Below, one piece after another: positions 1 to 9,778 of a DNA stretch of 64,000 bases. Source of the stretch: Scatosoma sp048465415 (GTDB lineage Bacteria > Bacillota > Clostridia > Christensenellales > Borkfalkiaceae); assembly GCA_048465415.1 (NCBI GenBank), contig DBFWLO010000009.1:243246-307245 (forward strand), given 5' to 3'. Below the pieces are notes generated by a model that searched no databases, was not told the DNA's origin, and saw nothing but the letters and a program-made list of their open reading frames with translations. The number at the start of each line of letters is the position of its first letter. Within the stretch, counting starts at the first letter, position 1. The position numbers and the translations under genes were made by a program.

Positions 1-114
1 CAACGATATAGGGAAAAAATATATTAAAGTAAAATTAATAATTTTTTTCGTCTTTTCCGTCCCTTTGTATCTAGGCGTGGAAAAGAATCGTCGCAAAAAG
101 ACGGAGACGTGGTT
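1..114. other. AT-rich left edge without a gene
   Basis: AT-rich sequence downstream of the minus-strand PPOX-family gene. I see no open frame with a ribosome site and no convincing hairpin with a T-run, so neither a gene nor a terminator is called here. Confidence 0.5.
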
Positions 115-534
115 TTAAAGCGTGAAATTTTCCGTTTTCAGATCGCGGTAATGCCTGCCCCGCTCCGCCGTGAAGCGAAGGACGCAGTAATCGGGATCGG
201 TTACGCCCTGTTTATAAAAGAGGGTGTCCCCGTCCCGCCAGATCTCCCGTTTGATTTCTTCGTCCTCCAGGACCTTTACGGTTCCGAGAAACATCACTCC
301 TTCGTAGCGATAGCGCCCCCGCTCGAAGAAATAGACGCAGGCTTTGGGATTTTTCCGAAACTGCGGGACGCGCAGCGAAGAAGTGTTGGTGGTGAAATAA
401 AAGTCGTTGCCCTCGATCTTCCGCGGCGCGTACATGGCTTTGACGTTCGGAAATCCGTCCTCGTCCACAGAGGCGATAAAAGCGGTCTTGCGTCCCGCGA
501 TAAACTCGAAAATCTGTTCTCTCGTTCTAAGCAT
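115..534 (-). CDS. pyridoxamine 5'-phosphate oxidase-family protein
   Basis: This 139-residue protein looks like a small cytoplasmic split-barrel flavoprotein of the PPOX family (general stress protein 26 type), which binds FMN or a related cofactor; the substrate cannot be told from sequence. Visible features are the N-terminal FIAGRKTAFIASVDEDGFPN strand pattern followed by a conserved FYFTTNTSS stretch typical of the fold. An upstream ATG at 639 would add 35 residues unlike the family. I chose the ATG at 532-534 because a GGGGAGGA ribosome site sits about 7 nt before it. It is monocistronic, with a consensus promoter at 628-656 and a leader of roughly 85 nt. Confidence 0.8.
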   Translation of the reverse strand: MLRTREQIFEFIAGRKTAFIASVDEDGFPNVKAMYAPRKIEGNDFYFTTNTSSLRVPQFRKNPKACVYFFERGRYRYEGVMFLGTVKVLEDEEIKREIWRDGDTLFYKQGVTDPDYCVLRFTAERGRHYRDLKTENFTL

Positions 535-627
535 AAAAAGTCCTCCCCATTTTTTCCGTTCTTGCACGACCGAAGTTCTGCCAAACGGTGCGCGAAAATA
601 CCTGCGCAAGCACGCGTTTTCGCTTCC

Positions 628-656
628 ATTATAGAACAATCTTTCCCGTTTGTCAA
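628..656 (-). promoter_or_regulatory. sigma-A promoter of the PPOX-family gene
   Basis: On the minus strand TTGACA (651-656) and TATAAT (628-633) are separated by exactly 17 nt, a perfect consensus. The first 15 bases (TTGACA plus AACGGGAAA) recur identically in the promoter at 31785-31813. Confidence 0.85.
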
Positions 657-773
657 CGGCTTGGGAGAAAATCCGTTTTTTTCCTTTCTTAGCCCCAAAA
701 AAGAAATTTCGGCGGATCTATCGCAATTCATGCAGGGAAGTGAAAATTTTTGCAATATTTTTTTTAAAAAGGC

Positions 774-802
774 TTGAAAAATACGGCGAAAAAAGTTATA
801 AT
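774..802 (+). promoter_or_regulatory. sigma-A promoter of the phosphomannomutase-transketolase operon
   Basis: TTGAAA (774-779), a 17-nt spacer and TATAAT (797-802). Transcription would start near 809, giving a leader of about 90 nt before the ATG at 899. Confidence 0.8.
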
Positions 803-898
803 AGAAACAGATTATGTAATCATGGGCGCGGAAGGCTCTCTCGTGAATTTTCTTCGCTTAAAAACTGCATACCTGAATATCTAATAGGGAGTGTGTCA

Positions 899-2461
899 AT
901 GACCTTACAGGACTATTTACGGCTGAAAAACGGCACGGACGTGCGCGGCGTGGCCACGGAAGGAGTTCCGGGCGAAGAAGTGACGCTGACGAAGGAAGCG
1001 GCGGAGAACATCGCCGCGGCGTTCTCTGTCTGGCTTACCCGCCGCACGGGCAAACAAAGCGTCCGCGTCGCGGTCGGCCACGATTCCCGCATCTCCGCCC
1101 CGGCGCTCTCGGAAAGCGTCGTCGAAGGCGTCGTGAAAACGGGCAATGCGGCGGTATTTACCGGCCTTTCCTCCACCCCTTCCATGTTCATGCTCTTGAA
1201 GAACGCGGACTGGGCCTGCGACGGTTCGGTGATGATCACGGCGAGCCATCTCCCCTTCCACCGCAACGGCCTGAAATTTTTCACCGCGGCGGGCGGACTC
1301 GAAGGAGAGGACGTCCGGGAAATCCTGACAACGGCCGCGGCGGGAACCTTTCCCGTCCCCGCGGAGCGCGGCGGGAAAGAAGAAAAACCCTATCTCGACG
1401 TTTACGCCGCGGCGCTCACGGAAAAAGTGCGCGCCGCGACGGGCGAAAAAGAACCCCTGAAGGGCAAACGTATCCTCGTCGACGCGGGCAACGGCGCGGG
1501 CGGATTCTACGTCGAAAAAGTACTCAAACCTCTCGGCGCGGACACTACGGGCTCCCAGTTTCTCGAACCCGACGGCATGTTCCCCAACCATATCCCCAAC
1601 CCGGAGAACGCGGCGGCGATGCGCTCGGTCTGCGCGGCGGTGAAAAAATATAACGCGGACTTCGGCGTCATTTTCGACACCGACGTGGACAGAGCGGGCG
1701 CCGTGGACAAAAACGGCGAAGAGATCAACAGAAACCGTCTCATCGCCCTCATTTCCGCTATCCTGCTCAAAGAACGTCCCGGCACGATCGTCACCGACTC
1801 GGTGACTTCCGACGGCCTCGCAAAATTCATCGCCGGGCGCGGCGGCAAACACCGCCGTTTCAAACGCGGCTATAAAAACGTCATCAACGAAGCGATCCGT
1901 CTCAACGAAATCGGCGAATACGCGCCCCTCGCCATCGAAACGAGCGGCCACGCGGCGCTCAAAGAGAACTATTTCCTCGACGACGGCGCCTATCTCGTGA
2001 CAAGGCTTTTAATCGCGCTCGCTGAGGAAGCTAAGGAAGGCAGGGACGTCACCGACGCGATCAAAGATCTGGCCGAACCCGCGGAAGCGGCGGAATTTCG
2101 CCCCACGTTCGCCTCCGGCTGCGATTTCAAAGCCGTCGGCGCGGAAATCCTCACGGACTTTGCAACGTACGCGCAAAACCTGCCGTTCGCAACCCCCGCG
2201 CCCGACAACTGCGAGGGTGTGCGGATCAATTTCGACCGCGGCCACGGCGACGGCTGGGCGCTGCTGCGCATGAGCCTGCACGAACCGATCCTGCCGATCA
2301 ACGTCGAGAGCGACTCGAAGGGCGGCGTAAAAAAGATCACGGCGCAGCTGTATAAATTTTTAAAAGAGTATCCCTGCCTCGACGCTTCGCCGCTCGCAGA
2401 CAGTCTCGGCGAAGAAGCTGAACCGGACAACGAAAAAAATAATAAATTAGGAGATATTAAG
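899..2461 (+). CDS. phosphomannomutase/phosphoglucomutase, read in frame into transketolase
   Basis: Alpha-D-phosphohexomutase interconverting hexose 1- and 6-phosphates in the cytoplasm. The four family signatures are present: the active-site serine loop TASHLP (Ser116), the metal loop DTDVDR, the sugar-specificity loop ETSGHAALKEN and the C-terminal phosphate-binding RMSLHEP. The start at 899 has AGGGAG about 7 nt upstream; the frame is open back to 650 but that extension does not resemble the family. There is no stop codon before the transketolase ATG at 2462. A run of seven A (2433-2439) is decisive: one more A would create TAA TAA at once and end the protein after about 514 residues. The last codons, including the transketolase ribosome site, are therefore probably not true protein-coding sequence. 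The fusion is an indel, a slippage site or real. Confidence 0.9.
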
Positions 2462-4468
<2,007 letters not shown>

Positions 4469-4478
4469 TCGGTTATCA

Positions 4479-4516
4479 AAACCGCGGCGGAGCGATTCAA
4501 GCGCCCGCCGCGGTTT
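4479..4516 (+). terminator. hairpin after transketolase
   Basis: A perfect 12-bp stem (AAACCGCGGCGG at 4479-4490 with its complement at 4505-4516) and a 14-nt loop. It is followed by only a weak T-rich tract (CCTT), so it may terminate incompletely or mainly protect the 3' end. Confidence 0.55.
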
Positions 4517-4547
4517 CCTTAAACACAATAAAAAGGAGAAACAAATC

Positions 4548-4880
4548 ATGACTTTGCAGCAAATCCGGGAATTGTATGAAACCCGCCAGAGCTGTCGGGA
4601 ATTTTCCTCCCGCCCCGTGGAAAAGAGCACCGTCGAAGAGATCTGCGATCTCGCGCGCCTGGCCCCTTCCGCCTGCAACTTGCAGCCCTGGAAGGTCTAC
4701 GCCCTCACGGGCGAAAAAAAGAGAGACGCGACGAAATACATGCAGCGTCTGGGCATGAATAAATTTCTCGATCAGGCGCCCGTCCTGCTCGTCGTCGCGC
4801 TCGGCTATGCGGCGGACGAATACCCGACGCGTCCGAAAACGCGCAAACCGCTCGACGAAATCCTCACTTTCGTCGATTGA
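4548..4880 (+). CDS. nitroreductase-family protein with internal deletion
   Basis: The first 80 residues match the start of FMN-dependent nitroreductases (IRELYETRQSCREFSSRPV, then LAPSACNLQPWKVYAL, then DQAPVLLVV). The last 28 match the usual C-terminus (LGYAADEYPTRPKTRKPLDEI). Family members are about 165-180 residues; this one has 110, because the central part with the helical dimer core and the GLGTCW-type FMN-contact segment is absent. VLLVV runs directly into ALGYAADE near 4790-4805. The reading frame is preserved and AAAAGGAG precedes the ATG, so it is probably translated, but it is unlikely to bind FMN normally. Only 79 nt separate it from transketolase, so it may be the third gene of that operon. 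Confidence 0.75.
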   Translation: MTLQQIRELYETRQSCREFSSRPVEKSTVEEICDLARLAPSACNLQPWKVYALTGEKKRDATKYMQRLGMNKFLDQAPVLLVVALGYAADEYPTRPKTRKPLDEILTFVD

Positions 4881-4889
4881 AAAAAGCAT

Positions 4890-4923
4890 AAAAACCGCCT
4901 GCCTTGCGGCAGGCGGTTTTTAT
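4890..4923. terminator. bidirectional intrinsic terminator
   Basis: AAAAACCGCCTGCC, a 4-nt loop, and its complement ending TTTTTA. A-rich and T-rich flanks let it serve both the plus-strand nitroreductase gene and the convergent minus-strand SPFH/RHH operon, whose stop codon is at 4924. Confidence 0.85.
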
Positions 4924-5127
4924 TCATTCGATATCGAGTTCGGGCGGCACGTCGAGTTCTTCCGAAACGTATTTTCCGTTCTTTTTGCGTTGACGGACGC
5001 ATTCGGAGAGCAGATATTCGATCTGTCCGTTGACGGATCTGAAATCGTCTTCCGCCCAGGCGGCGATGGCGTTATACAGCTTCGGCGAGAGCCGGAGCGG
5101 CACTTGTTTTTTCCGATCGTCCGTCAC
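4924..5127 (-). CDS. Arc-type ribbon-helix-helix DNA-binding protein
   Basis: 67 residues. The N-terminal PLRLSPKLYNAIAAWAE followed by FRSVNGQIEYLLSECV is the beta-strand/helix/helix pattern of the Arc/MetJ (RHH) fold, which binds DNA as a dimer of strands in the major groove; a charged tail follows. The gene starts 1 nt after the stop of the SPFH gene, so the two are co-transcribed. RHH proteins commonly autoregulate, and a perfect palindrome overlaps the predicted operon start site (6160-6171). That link is inference. An alternative is an antitoxin-like role, but no toxin gene is adjacent. Confidence 0.7.
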   Translation of the reverse strand: MTDDRKKQVPLRLSPKLYNAIAAWAEDDFRSVNGQIEYLLSECVRQRKKNGKYVSEELDVPPELDIE

Positions 5128-5128
5128 T

Positions 5129-6139
5129 TTAATACAAACTTCCCGAATTGACTACCGGCTGCGCGTCATGATTTCCGCAGAGCACCACGAGGAGATTGGA
5201 CACCATCGCCGCCTTGCGTTCGTTGTCCAATTCCACGACGTCGTTTTCGCTCAGCCGTTCGAGCGCCATTTCCACCATACCGACGGCGCCGTCGACGATC
5301 ATTTTCCGCGCGTCGATGATCGCGGAAGCCTGCTGGCGTTGCAGCATGACGGCGGCGATCTCCGGCGCGTACGCGAGATAGGTGATGCGCGCTTCGATCA
5401 CTTCGATGCCCGCTTCGTTGACGCGCTCCTGAATCTCGTCGCGGATCCTCGCGGCGACCACTTCGCTCGAACCGCGCAGACTCCCCTCGTCGGCCACGCC
5501 GTCCCCGGTGGTGTCCACGTTGGGCGCGACGTCGTACGGATAGAGCCGCACGATGTTTCTCAGCGCGCTGTCGCATTGCAGGGAAAGATATTCCTTGTAG
5601 TTATCCACATTAAATACCGCTTTCGCCGTATCCACGACCTTCCACATCACCGCGATACCGATCTCCACGGGATTGCCGAGACAATCGTTAATTTTCTGGC
5701 GGTTGTTGTTCAAGGTCATGATCTTCAAAGAAATTTTATTGCTGACGAGCTCCGCGTTGTTCGCGGCAGCTTTGGCGATCGTGGGGACGGCGCGGGTATC
5801 CACGTCCCCGCTCTGATTGAGCTTCGTTTTAGCGGCGGGATTGACGGTCGCGCAGAAGGGATTGACAAAATAGAATCCTTCGCCCTTCAAAGTCCCGACG
5901 TATTTGCCGAACAGCGTCAACACGAGCGCTTCCTGCGGTTTGAGGACTTTCAGTCCCGGAATAGGGAGCCAGCCGAGACAAAATACGACCAGCGAAGCGA
6001 TAAACAGCGCGGGCGTCCGCTCGTTCTCCATCATCACCGCGCCTACGATCATACCCGCGAAGGCGAGAAGATAGAGTGCGATCAGCCCCAGCAACACTTT
6101 CATACCGTTTTTCTTGTTGCTCAAAACAATTTCTTTCAT
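5129..6139 (-). CDS. SPFH/band 7 membrane protein
   Basis: A 336-residue membrane-anchored scaffold of the stomatin/prohibitin/flotillin superfamily. Two hydrophobic segments lie near residues 12-60 (LLGLIALYLLAFAGMIVGAV and IASLVVFCLGWLPIPG). They are followed by the band 7 domain, beginning KVLKPQEALVLTLFGKYVGT and including GEGFYFVNPF, and by a helical region ending in AYAPEIAAVMLQRQQA. The frame extends to 6160, but the shorter start at 6139 has GAGGAG 6 nt upstream while the longer one has none. It forms an operon with the downstream RHH gene. Known SPFH proteins organise membrane microdomains or recruit proteases; no specific substrate can be assigned here. Confidence 0.85.
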   Translation of the reverse strand: MKEIVLSNKKNGMKVLLGLIALYLLAFAGMIVGAVMMENERTPALFIASLVVFCLGWLPIPGLKVLKPQEALVLTLFGKYVGTLKGEGFYFVNPFCATVNPAAKTKLNQSGDVDTRAVPTIAKAAANNAELVSNKISLKIMTLNNNRQKINDCLGNPVEIGIAVMWKVVDTAKAVFNVDNYKEYLSLQCDSALRNIVRLYPYDVAPNVDTTGDGVADEGSLRGSSEVVAARIRDEIQERVNEAGIEVIEARITYLAYAPEIAAVMLQRQQASAIIDARKMIVDGAVGMVEMALERLSENDVVELDNERKAAMVSNLLVVLCGNHDAQPVVNSGSLY

Positions 6140-6159
6140 AAACTTCTCCTCAATATTCA

Positions 6160-6200
6160 TTTGATATCAAAATCATATCACAATAATTTTGATTTGTCAA
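6160..6200 (-). promoter_or_regulatory. SPFH-RHH operon promoter with palindromic operator candidate
   Basis: TTGACA (6195-6200), 17-nt spacer and TATGAT (6172-6177) on the minus strand. Immediately downstream, over the expected start site, is the perfect 12-bp palindrome TTTGATATCAAA (6160-6171), and related TTGAT/ATCAA half-sites occur in the spacer. This is a plausible binding site for the RHH protein encoded in the operon. Confidence 0.65.
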
Positions 6201-6233
6201 TAGATTTTGAGGAATAGAGGAAAAAAATTTTTA

Positions 6234-6494
6234 TTATTCGACAGACATTTTACATTCCCAAGCCAAAACGGTGACGACCGTCGTATCCAGCGCCCGAGCG
6301 ATTTTGATAGGTAGGTCGCCCGAAAAATATGTCTGATCGGCGCCGCGAAGCCATCGCCTGACGGTTTGGGGCGTAACTCCCACCCTCTTTGCAAGCTCTT
6401 TCTCGTCGATATGATTTTTCTTCATGAGGAACTCCACCGTTTCCATGTCGATAAATCCGTGAAAGGGTTTCTTTTCTTTTTCGTCGGAATTCAT
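6234..6494 (-). CDS. XRE/Cro-type helix-turn-helix protein
   Basis: An 86-residue DNA-binding protein. A helix-turn-helix is visible around residues 33-55 (EKELAKRVGVTPQTVRRWLRG), followed by KIARALDTTVVTVLAW, the usual fifth helix of the fold. The frame can be extended three codons to a GTG, but the ATG at 6494 has the AGAGGTG ribosome site at normal distance. It lies 34 nt upstream of the SPFH promoter's -35 box in the same orientation and has no visible terminator, so read-through into the SPFH operon is possible. Target unknown. Confidence 0.75.
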   Translation of the reverse strand: MNSDEKEKKPFHGFIDMETVEFLMKKNHIDEKELAKRVGVTPQTVRRWLRGADQTYFSGDLPIKIARALDTTVVTVLAWECKMSVE

Positions 6495-6606
6495 ATAAAT
6501 CACCTCTTTCTCAAAATTATAGTTATGTAACGAGTATACGATAAAGACGGGGAGTTTGTACTGCTATATTTAGCGTTCACGCGAACTTTTCCAACATTTG
6601 TTCGCA

Positions 6607-6644
6607 CACAAAAAATCCGCCGGTCAAATTGACCGGCGGATTTT
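6607..6644 (-). terminator. terminator of the S41 protease gene
   Basis: A perfect 14-bp stem (AAAATCCGCCGGTC at 6612-6625 with its complement at 6631-6644) followed on the minus strand by a T-run. It lies 15 nt beyond the protease stop codon. Confidence 0.85.
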
Positions 6645-6658
6645 CTTCTCGCTGTTTT

Positions 6659-8281
6659 TTACTTTTTGTTCCCGGAAATCATTTCCCAGGCTTCGAGGAT
6701 CTCCGCGTCCCCTGCGAGATTCTCGCTCACGGGGTGCGCCCCGTCTTCGGGCAGCACGCCCCGGTCGTGGATACAATTTTCGCTCAGCGGCCAGAGAATG
6801 CGCGCCGTGGTCAGCTTGATGGCGTCGGGATTGCCGAACAGTCCGCGGGGAATGGTCGACTGCATGATCCCCTTGCCGTACGTTTTCGTCTCTTCGCCGC
6901 GCGCGGAAAGATAGATGTCCGAATAGGAAATCGTCCCGTAATCGATCATACAGCCGATGAGACATTCGGACGCAGAAGCGGTGCCGTTGTCCGCGAGCAC
7001 GGAAATGCGGCTGTCGGCGGAGAAATATTCGTCGTATCGGTTCCCCGTGGCGACAAATTTCTCCCGGCTCTTTTTGGGATAGTCGGCGATCGCCACGACC
7101 GGCTCTTTCGTCACCGCGCTTTTGCAGAAATAGGACGCGATGTCGCAGAGAATTTCCAGATACCCGCCGCCGTTGCTGCGAAGATCGAGAACGAGATTTT
7201 TCTTTTCCTCTTCCCTGAACTTATCCATGGCGATGGCAAATTCCTCGGCCGCGTTGCCGTTGAACTGCGTCAGACGGATATAGGCGGTGTCCTCGTCGAG
7301 CGCGGTCAGATAATTGTCGCTGACGGTGAGCGTGGTCGCTTTTTCGCCGGTAAAGATATACGCGGAATCGTCGCTTCGGTAAAAGACGTAATTTTCCACA
7401 AACGTCTCTTTGCTCACCGTTTTATAGAAGGGTTCTCCGTCCGTTCCGAGCGTCATTTTGAGCACGAACGGCTCCCCGGCGCCGCGCGCGGTCATAAATT
7501 CCGTCAATTCGTCGTAGGAAGTGCTCTCTTTTACCCCCGCTTCGGTGAGTCCGAATCCCACGATATACATACCGGCGCGAATCCCCGCCGCCTCGGCGGG
7601 CGAATTTCCCGAAACGCGCGTGATGAGCAGCCGGCTGTTCGTTTCCGCGTCTTTGGTGGAGAACGTCACGCCCAGCCCGCTCCATTTCCCGAGCGCGTCC
7701 TCCCGCATGTCCGCGAATTCGTCCGCGGTCAGATACCCCGAATAGGGATCGAGCAGACCGTTCATCGCCTCGAAAATGGCCTTGTAGAACTCATCGTCGG
7801 GAATCTCCTGATAATACTGGTTCTCGATCTGCTTCTTTGCCCAGATCAGAGAACGCATCTGAGGATCGAGCATACCCTGGTACGTAAAATACCCCGCGAA
7901 AAATCCGCCGGCGGCGATCGCCACGGCGCCCGCGCAGCAGGCGACGATCTTTTTCACGTTCTTTTTCTTTTTGGGCGGCTCGTTTCCGGCCTGCCCCGAG
8001 CCGATCCGCCCCCGCCGCATATATACGTCGGGATCCACTCCTCCGCCGCCCGAGCCGCCCGCGGGATTCGGCGCGCCGCCGTTCGGATATCCGTAACCGC
8101 CAGGCGCGCCGTAATGCACACTCTCCGCCGGCCGGGCTCCGAAATCGAACACATAGCCCTGCCCGCCGCGTTCCGCTCCGTTTTGCGGCCGTTCCCCGTC
8201 GGGAGAAGAAAACAGATCGTCCTCCCCGCCGAGGGCGTCCCCCGTATTTTCCACGTTCTTATTTTCGTTGTCCGTACTCAT
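6659..8281 (-). CDS. S41-family C-terminal processing peptidase
   Basis: A 540-residue membrane-anchored serine protease of the CtpA/Prc family. It has a Gly/Pro-rich cytoplasmic N-terminus of about 115 residues with a GGYGYPNGG-like stretch. One membrane helix (IVACCAGAVAIAAGGFFAGY) follows KKKKNVKK, then an external region with a PDZ domain (around LLITRVSGNSPAEAAGIRAGM) and the S41 catalytic domain. The catalytic Ser is in NGTASASE and the partner Lys in TYGKGIMQ, about 28 residues later. The start at 8281 has GAAGGAG 6 nt upstream; a longer frame to 8314 lacks one. The protease probably trims exported proteins; the low-complexity cytoplasmic head is longer than usual. Confidence 0.93.
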   Translation of the reverse strand: MSTDNENKNVENTGDALGGEDDLFSSPDGERPQNGAERGGQGYVFDFGARPAESVHYGAPGGYGYPNGGAPNPAGGSGGGGVDPDVYMRRGRIGSGQAGNEPPKKKKNVKKIVACCAGAVAIAAGGFFAGYFTYQGMLDPQMRSLIWAKKQIENQYYQEIPDDEFYKAIFEAMNGLLDPYSGYLTADEFADMREDALGKWSGLGVTFSTKDAETNSRLLITRVSGNSPAEAAGIRAGMYIVGFGLTEAGVKESTSYDELTEFMTARGAGEPFVLKMTLGTDGEPFYKTVSKETFVENYVFYRSDDSAYIFTGEKATTLTVSDNYLTALDEDTAYIRLTQFNGNAAEEFAIAMDKFREEEKKNLVLDLRSNGGGYLEILCDIASYFCKSAVTKEPVVAIADYPKKSREKFVATGNRYDEYFSADSRISVLADNGTASASECLIGCMIDYGTISYSDIYLSARGEETKTYGKGIMQSTIPRGLFGNPDAIKLTTARILWPLSENCIHDRGVLPEDGAHPVSENLAGDAEILEAWEMISGNKK

Positions 8282-8489
8282 AAAAGTCTCCTTCGTCGGC
8301 CGCGCGGGCCGCAATTTTATTCGGCGTTTCTTGATTTTTGCCCGATCGTCCGCTCACTAACCCCTCGATCCCCCTCTTTCTTTTCCCTGCGTGCCTTTTT
8401 TCTTTTCCGGCGCAGGGAAACAGGGATAATTCCGCTTCCCCGCCGCATACTATAATGCGGGAGAAAAACCGTCCTGCCGCGGACAGGCC

Positions 8490-9506
8490 TCATTTTTCCA
8501 ACAGCTTGTAGAGAATGGTGAGGATCCGGAAAGAGACGGCGTCGGGGAACTGGCGTATGTTGAGTCCGGTGGCCTTCTCTATTTTATCCAATCTGTATAG
8601 AAGAGTATTCCGGTGCATGTAAAGATTCCTCGAAGTTTCGCTGACGTTGAGACTGCTCTGCAAAAACTCCTCGGCGGTGTTGACCATATCGTCGTCCTCG
8701 AAGATTTCTTTGGCGTTCTCGTCGGTCATCTCGCTCAGATACTCGGCGAGCCTGCTGTCGGGCACGTCTTCGAGCATCTTCACGAGCATGTATTCCTTAT
8801 AGGAATGTACGCGGCCCTTGCTTTGAAACACGCCCGCGTAGCGCAAAGCGCCGGCGGCCTGGGAATAGGACAGCGCGGCGTCTTTGAGTCCCTTGACGAC
8901 GGAACCGACGCCTGCCGTCACGTCGATGCCGAGCTCTTCTTTCAAAGACTGGGCGAGGAATTCGGCGTAATCCGCGGGCGACTGGTATTCGCTCTCTTCC
9001 TCGCCGAGATACTTGACGAGCACGCAGTCGCGCGGGCCCATCTTGACGACGGTGTCGAGACTGTTGCCGCCGTACTGGGAGATCACCGCGACGGCTTCCT
9101 CGAGGAGTTTGGGAACAGAGAGCGCGAGCGCGAAGCAGGCGGATCTGCCGACGGAAAATTTCGTCATATATTTATAAACGCCGGCGGAAGAACAATCGCC
9201 GAGTAAGATGCGTTTGAGATACTCCGTTTTGGATAGGTCGGCTTCCTTTTCGGCAAAGCCCTCGATATAGGCGGGCAGAAGCAGGGCGTAATTGCGTTCG
9301 GCCTGTCCGGCGCCTTTGAGCACGCCCACATATCCCGTGTTTTTATACAAAAACCGGAAGAAGGTATTCTCCCCGTCGTCGGCGACGCCCTCGAACTGCC
9401 GGTCGCAGACGGGCACGCCGGCCTCGTGGGAATTTTCCCTGTAAAATTTCAAGATAAGCCCCGTGCGCTCCGCGATTTCGGCGGCGATCCCGCTCAGCTC
9501 CGTCAT
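8490..9506 (-). CDS. PucR/CdaR-type transcriptional regulator
   Basis: A 338-residue cytoplasmic regulator. The C-terminus carries the PucR-type helix-turn-helix (LNVSETSRNLYMHRNTLLYR followed by LDKIEKATGLNIRQF), characteristic of the PucR/CdaR/SdaR group. The middle contains the GGDEF-like CdaR sensory region (GVGSVVKGLKDAALSYSQAAGAL). The N-terminal 130 residues have no obvious named domain. GGAGG precedes ATG 9506 by about 7 nt. The gene lies 208 nt upstream of the S41 protease gene on the same strand, and the target is unknown. Members of this group usually control catabolic genes in response to small metabolites. Confidence 0.85.
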   Translation of the reverse strand: MTELSGIAAEIAERTGLILKFYRENSHEAGVPVCDRQFEGVADDGENTFFRFLYKNTGYVGVLKGAGQAERNYALLLPAYIEGFAEKEADLSKTEYLKRILLGDCSSAGVYKYMTKFSVGRSACFALALSVPKLLEEAVAVISQYGGNSLDTVVKMGPRDCVLVKYLGEEESEYQSPADYAEFLAQSLKEELGIDVTAGVGSVVKGLKDAALSYSQAAGALRYAGVFQSKGRVHSYKEYMLVKMLEDVPDSRLAEYLSEMTDENAKEIFEDDDMVNTAEEFLQSSLNVSETSRNLYMHRNTLLYRLDKIEKATGLNIRQFPDAVSFRILTILYKLLEK

Positions 9507-9656
9507 AACTTTTCCTCCGCTTGTTCCGTCCTCTTTTCTATTATAGCCGAAACGCGGAAAAAATTCAAGGAATTTTCCACCCTCCGGGCGCCTTTCTTTT
9601 TTTCACATTTATTACACCATATACGGAAAAATTTACAAAAATTTATTTTTTTAGTA

Positions 9657-9685
9657 TTGACATACGAGAGAGAAAGTGTTATAAT
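9657..9685 (+). promoter_or_regulatory. sigma-A promoter of the eight-helix membrane protein gene
   Basis: TTGACA (9657-9662), 17-nt spacer, TATAAT (9680-9685): perfect consensus. The leader before ATG 9779 is about 87 nt, AT-rich and without an obvious structured element. Confidence 0.88.
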
Positions 9686-9778
9686 AAAGTAAATTGAAAA
9701 GTTGTAGTTTCCTGTTTTAAAATAAAGCGCAGGGAAATCGTGCGACGAAACCAAAAATAAACTTCCAGGAGATATTTT

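Larger units (their letters stand above)
535..898. other. 364-nt divergent intergenic region
   Basis: This gap contains the minus promoter of the PPOX gene (628-656), the plus promoter of the phosphomannomutase gene (774-802) and about 90 nt of phosphomannomutase leader. I found no riboswitch-like element or additional gene in it. Confidence 0.7.

Noticed and set aside
650..898. N-terminal extension of phosphomannomutase from ATG 650
   Set aside because: It runs through the promoter at 774-802, has no family similarity and no ribosome site; the ATG at 899 has a good one.
4924..6139. Toxin-antitoxin system made by the RHH protein
   Set aside because: The partner gene is a full SPFH membrane protein, not a toxin, and no small toxin-like frame overlaps the RHH gene.
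8315..8489. Terminator after the PucR-type gene
   Set aside because: The GTCC/GGAC-type hairpin near 8467-8487 has a stem of only about four good pairs, although a TTTTT follows; too weak to call.
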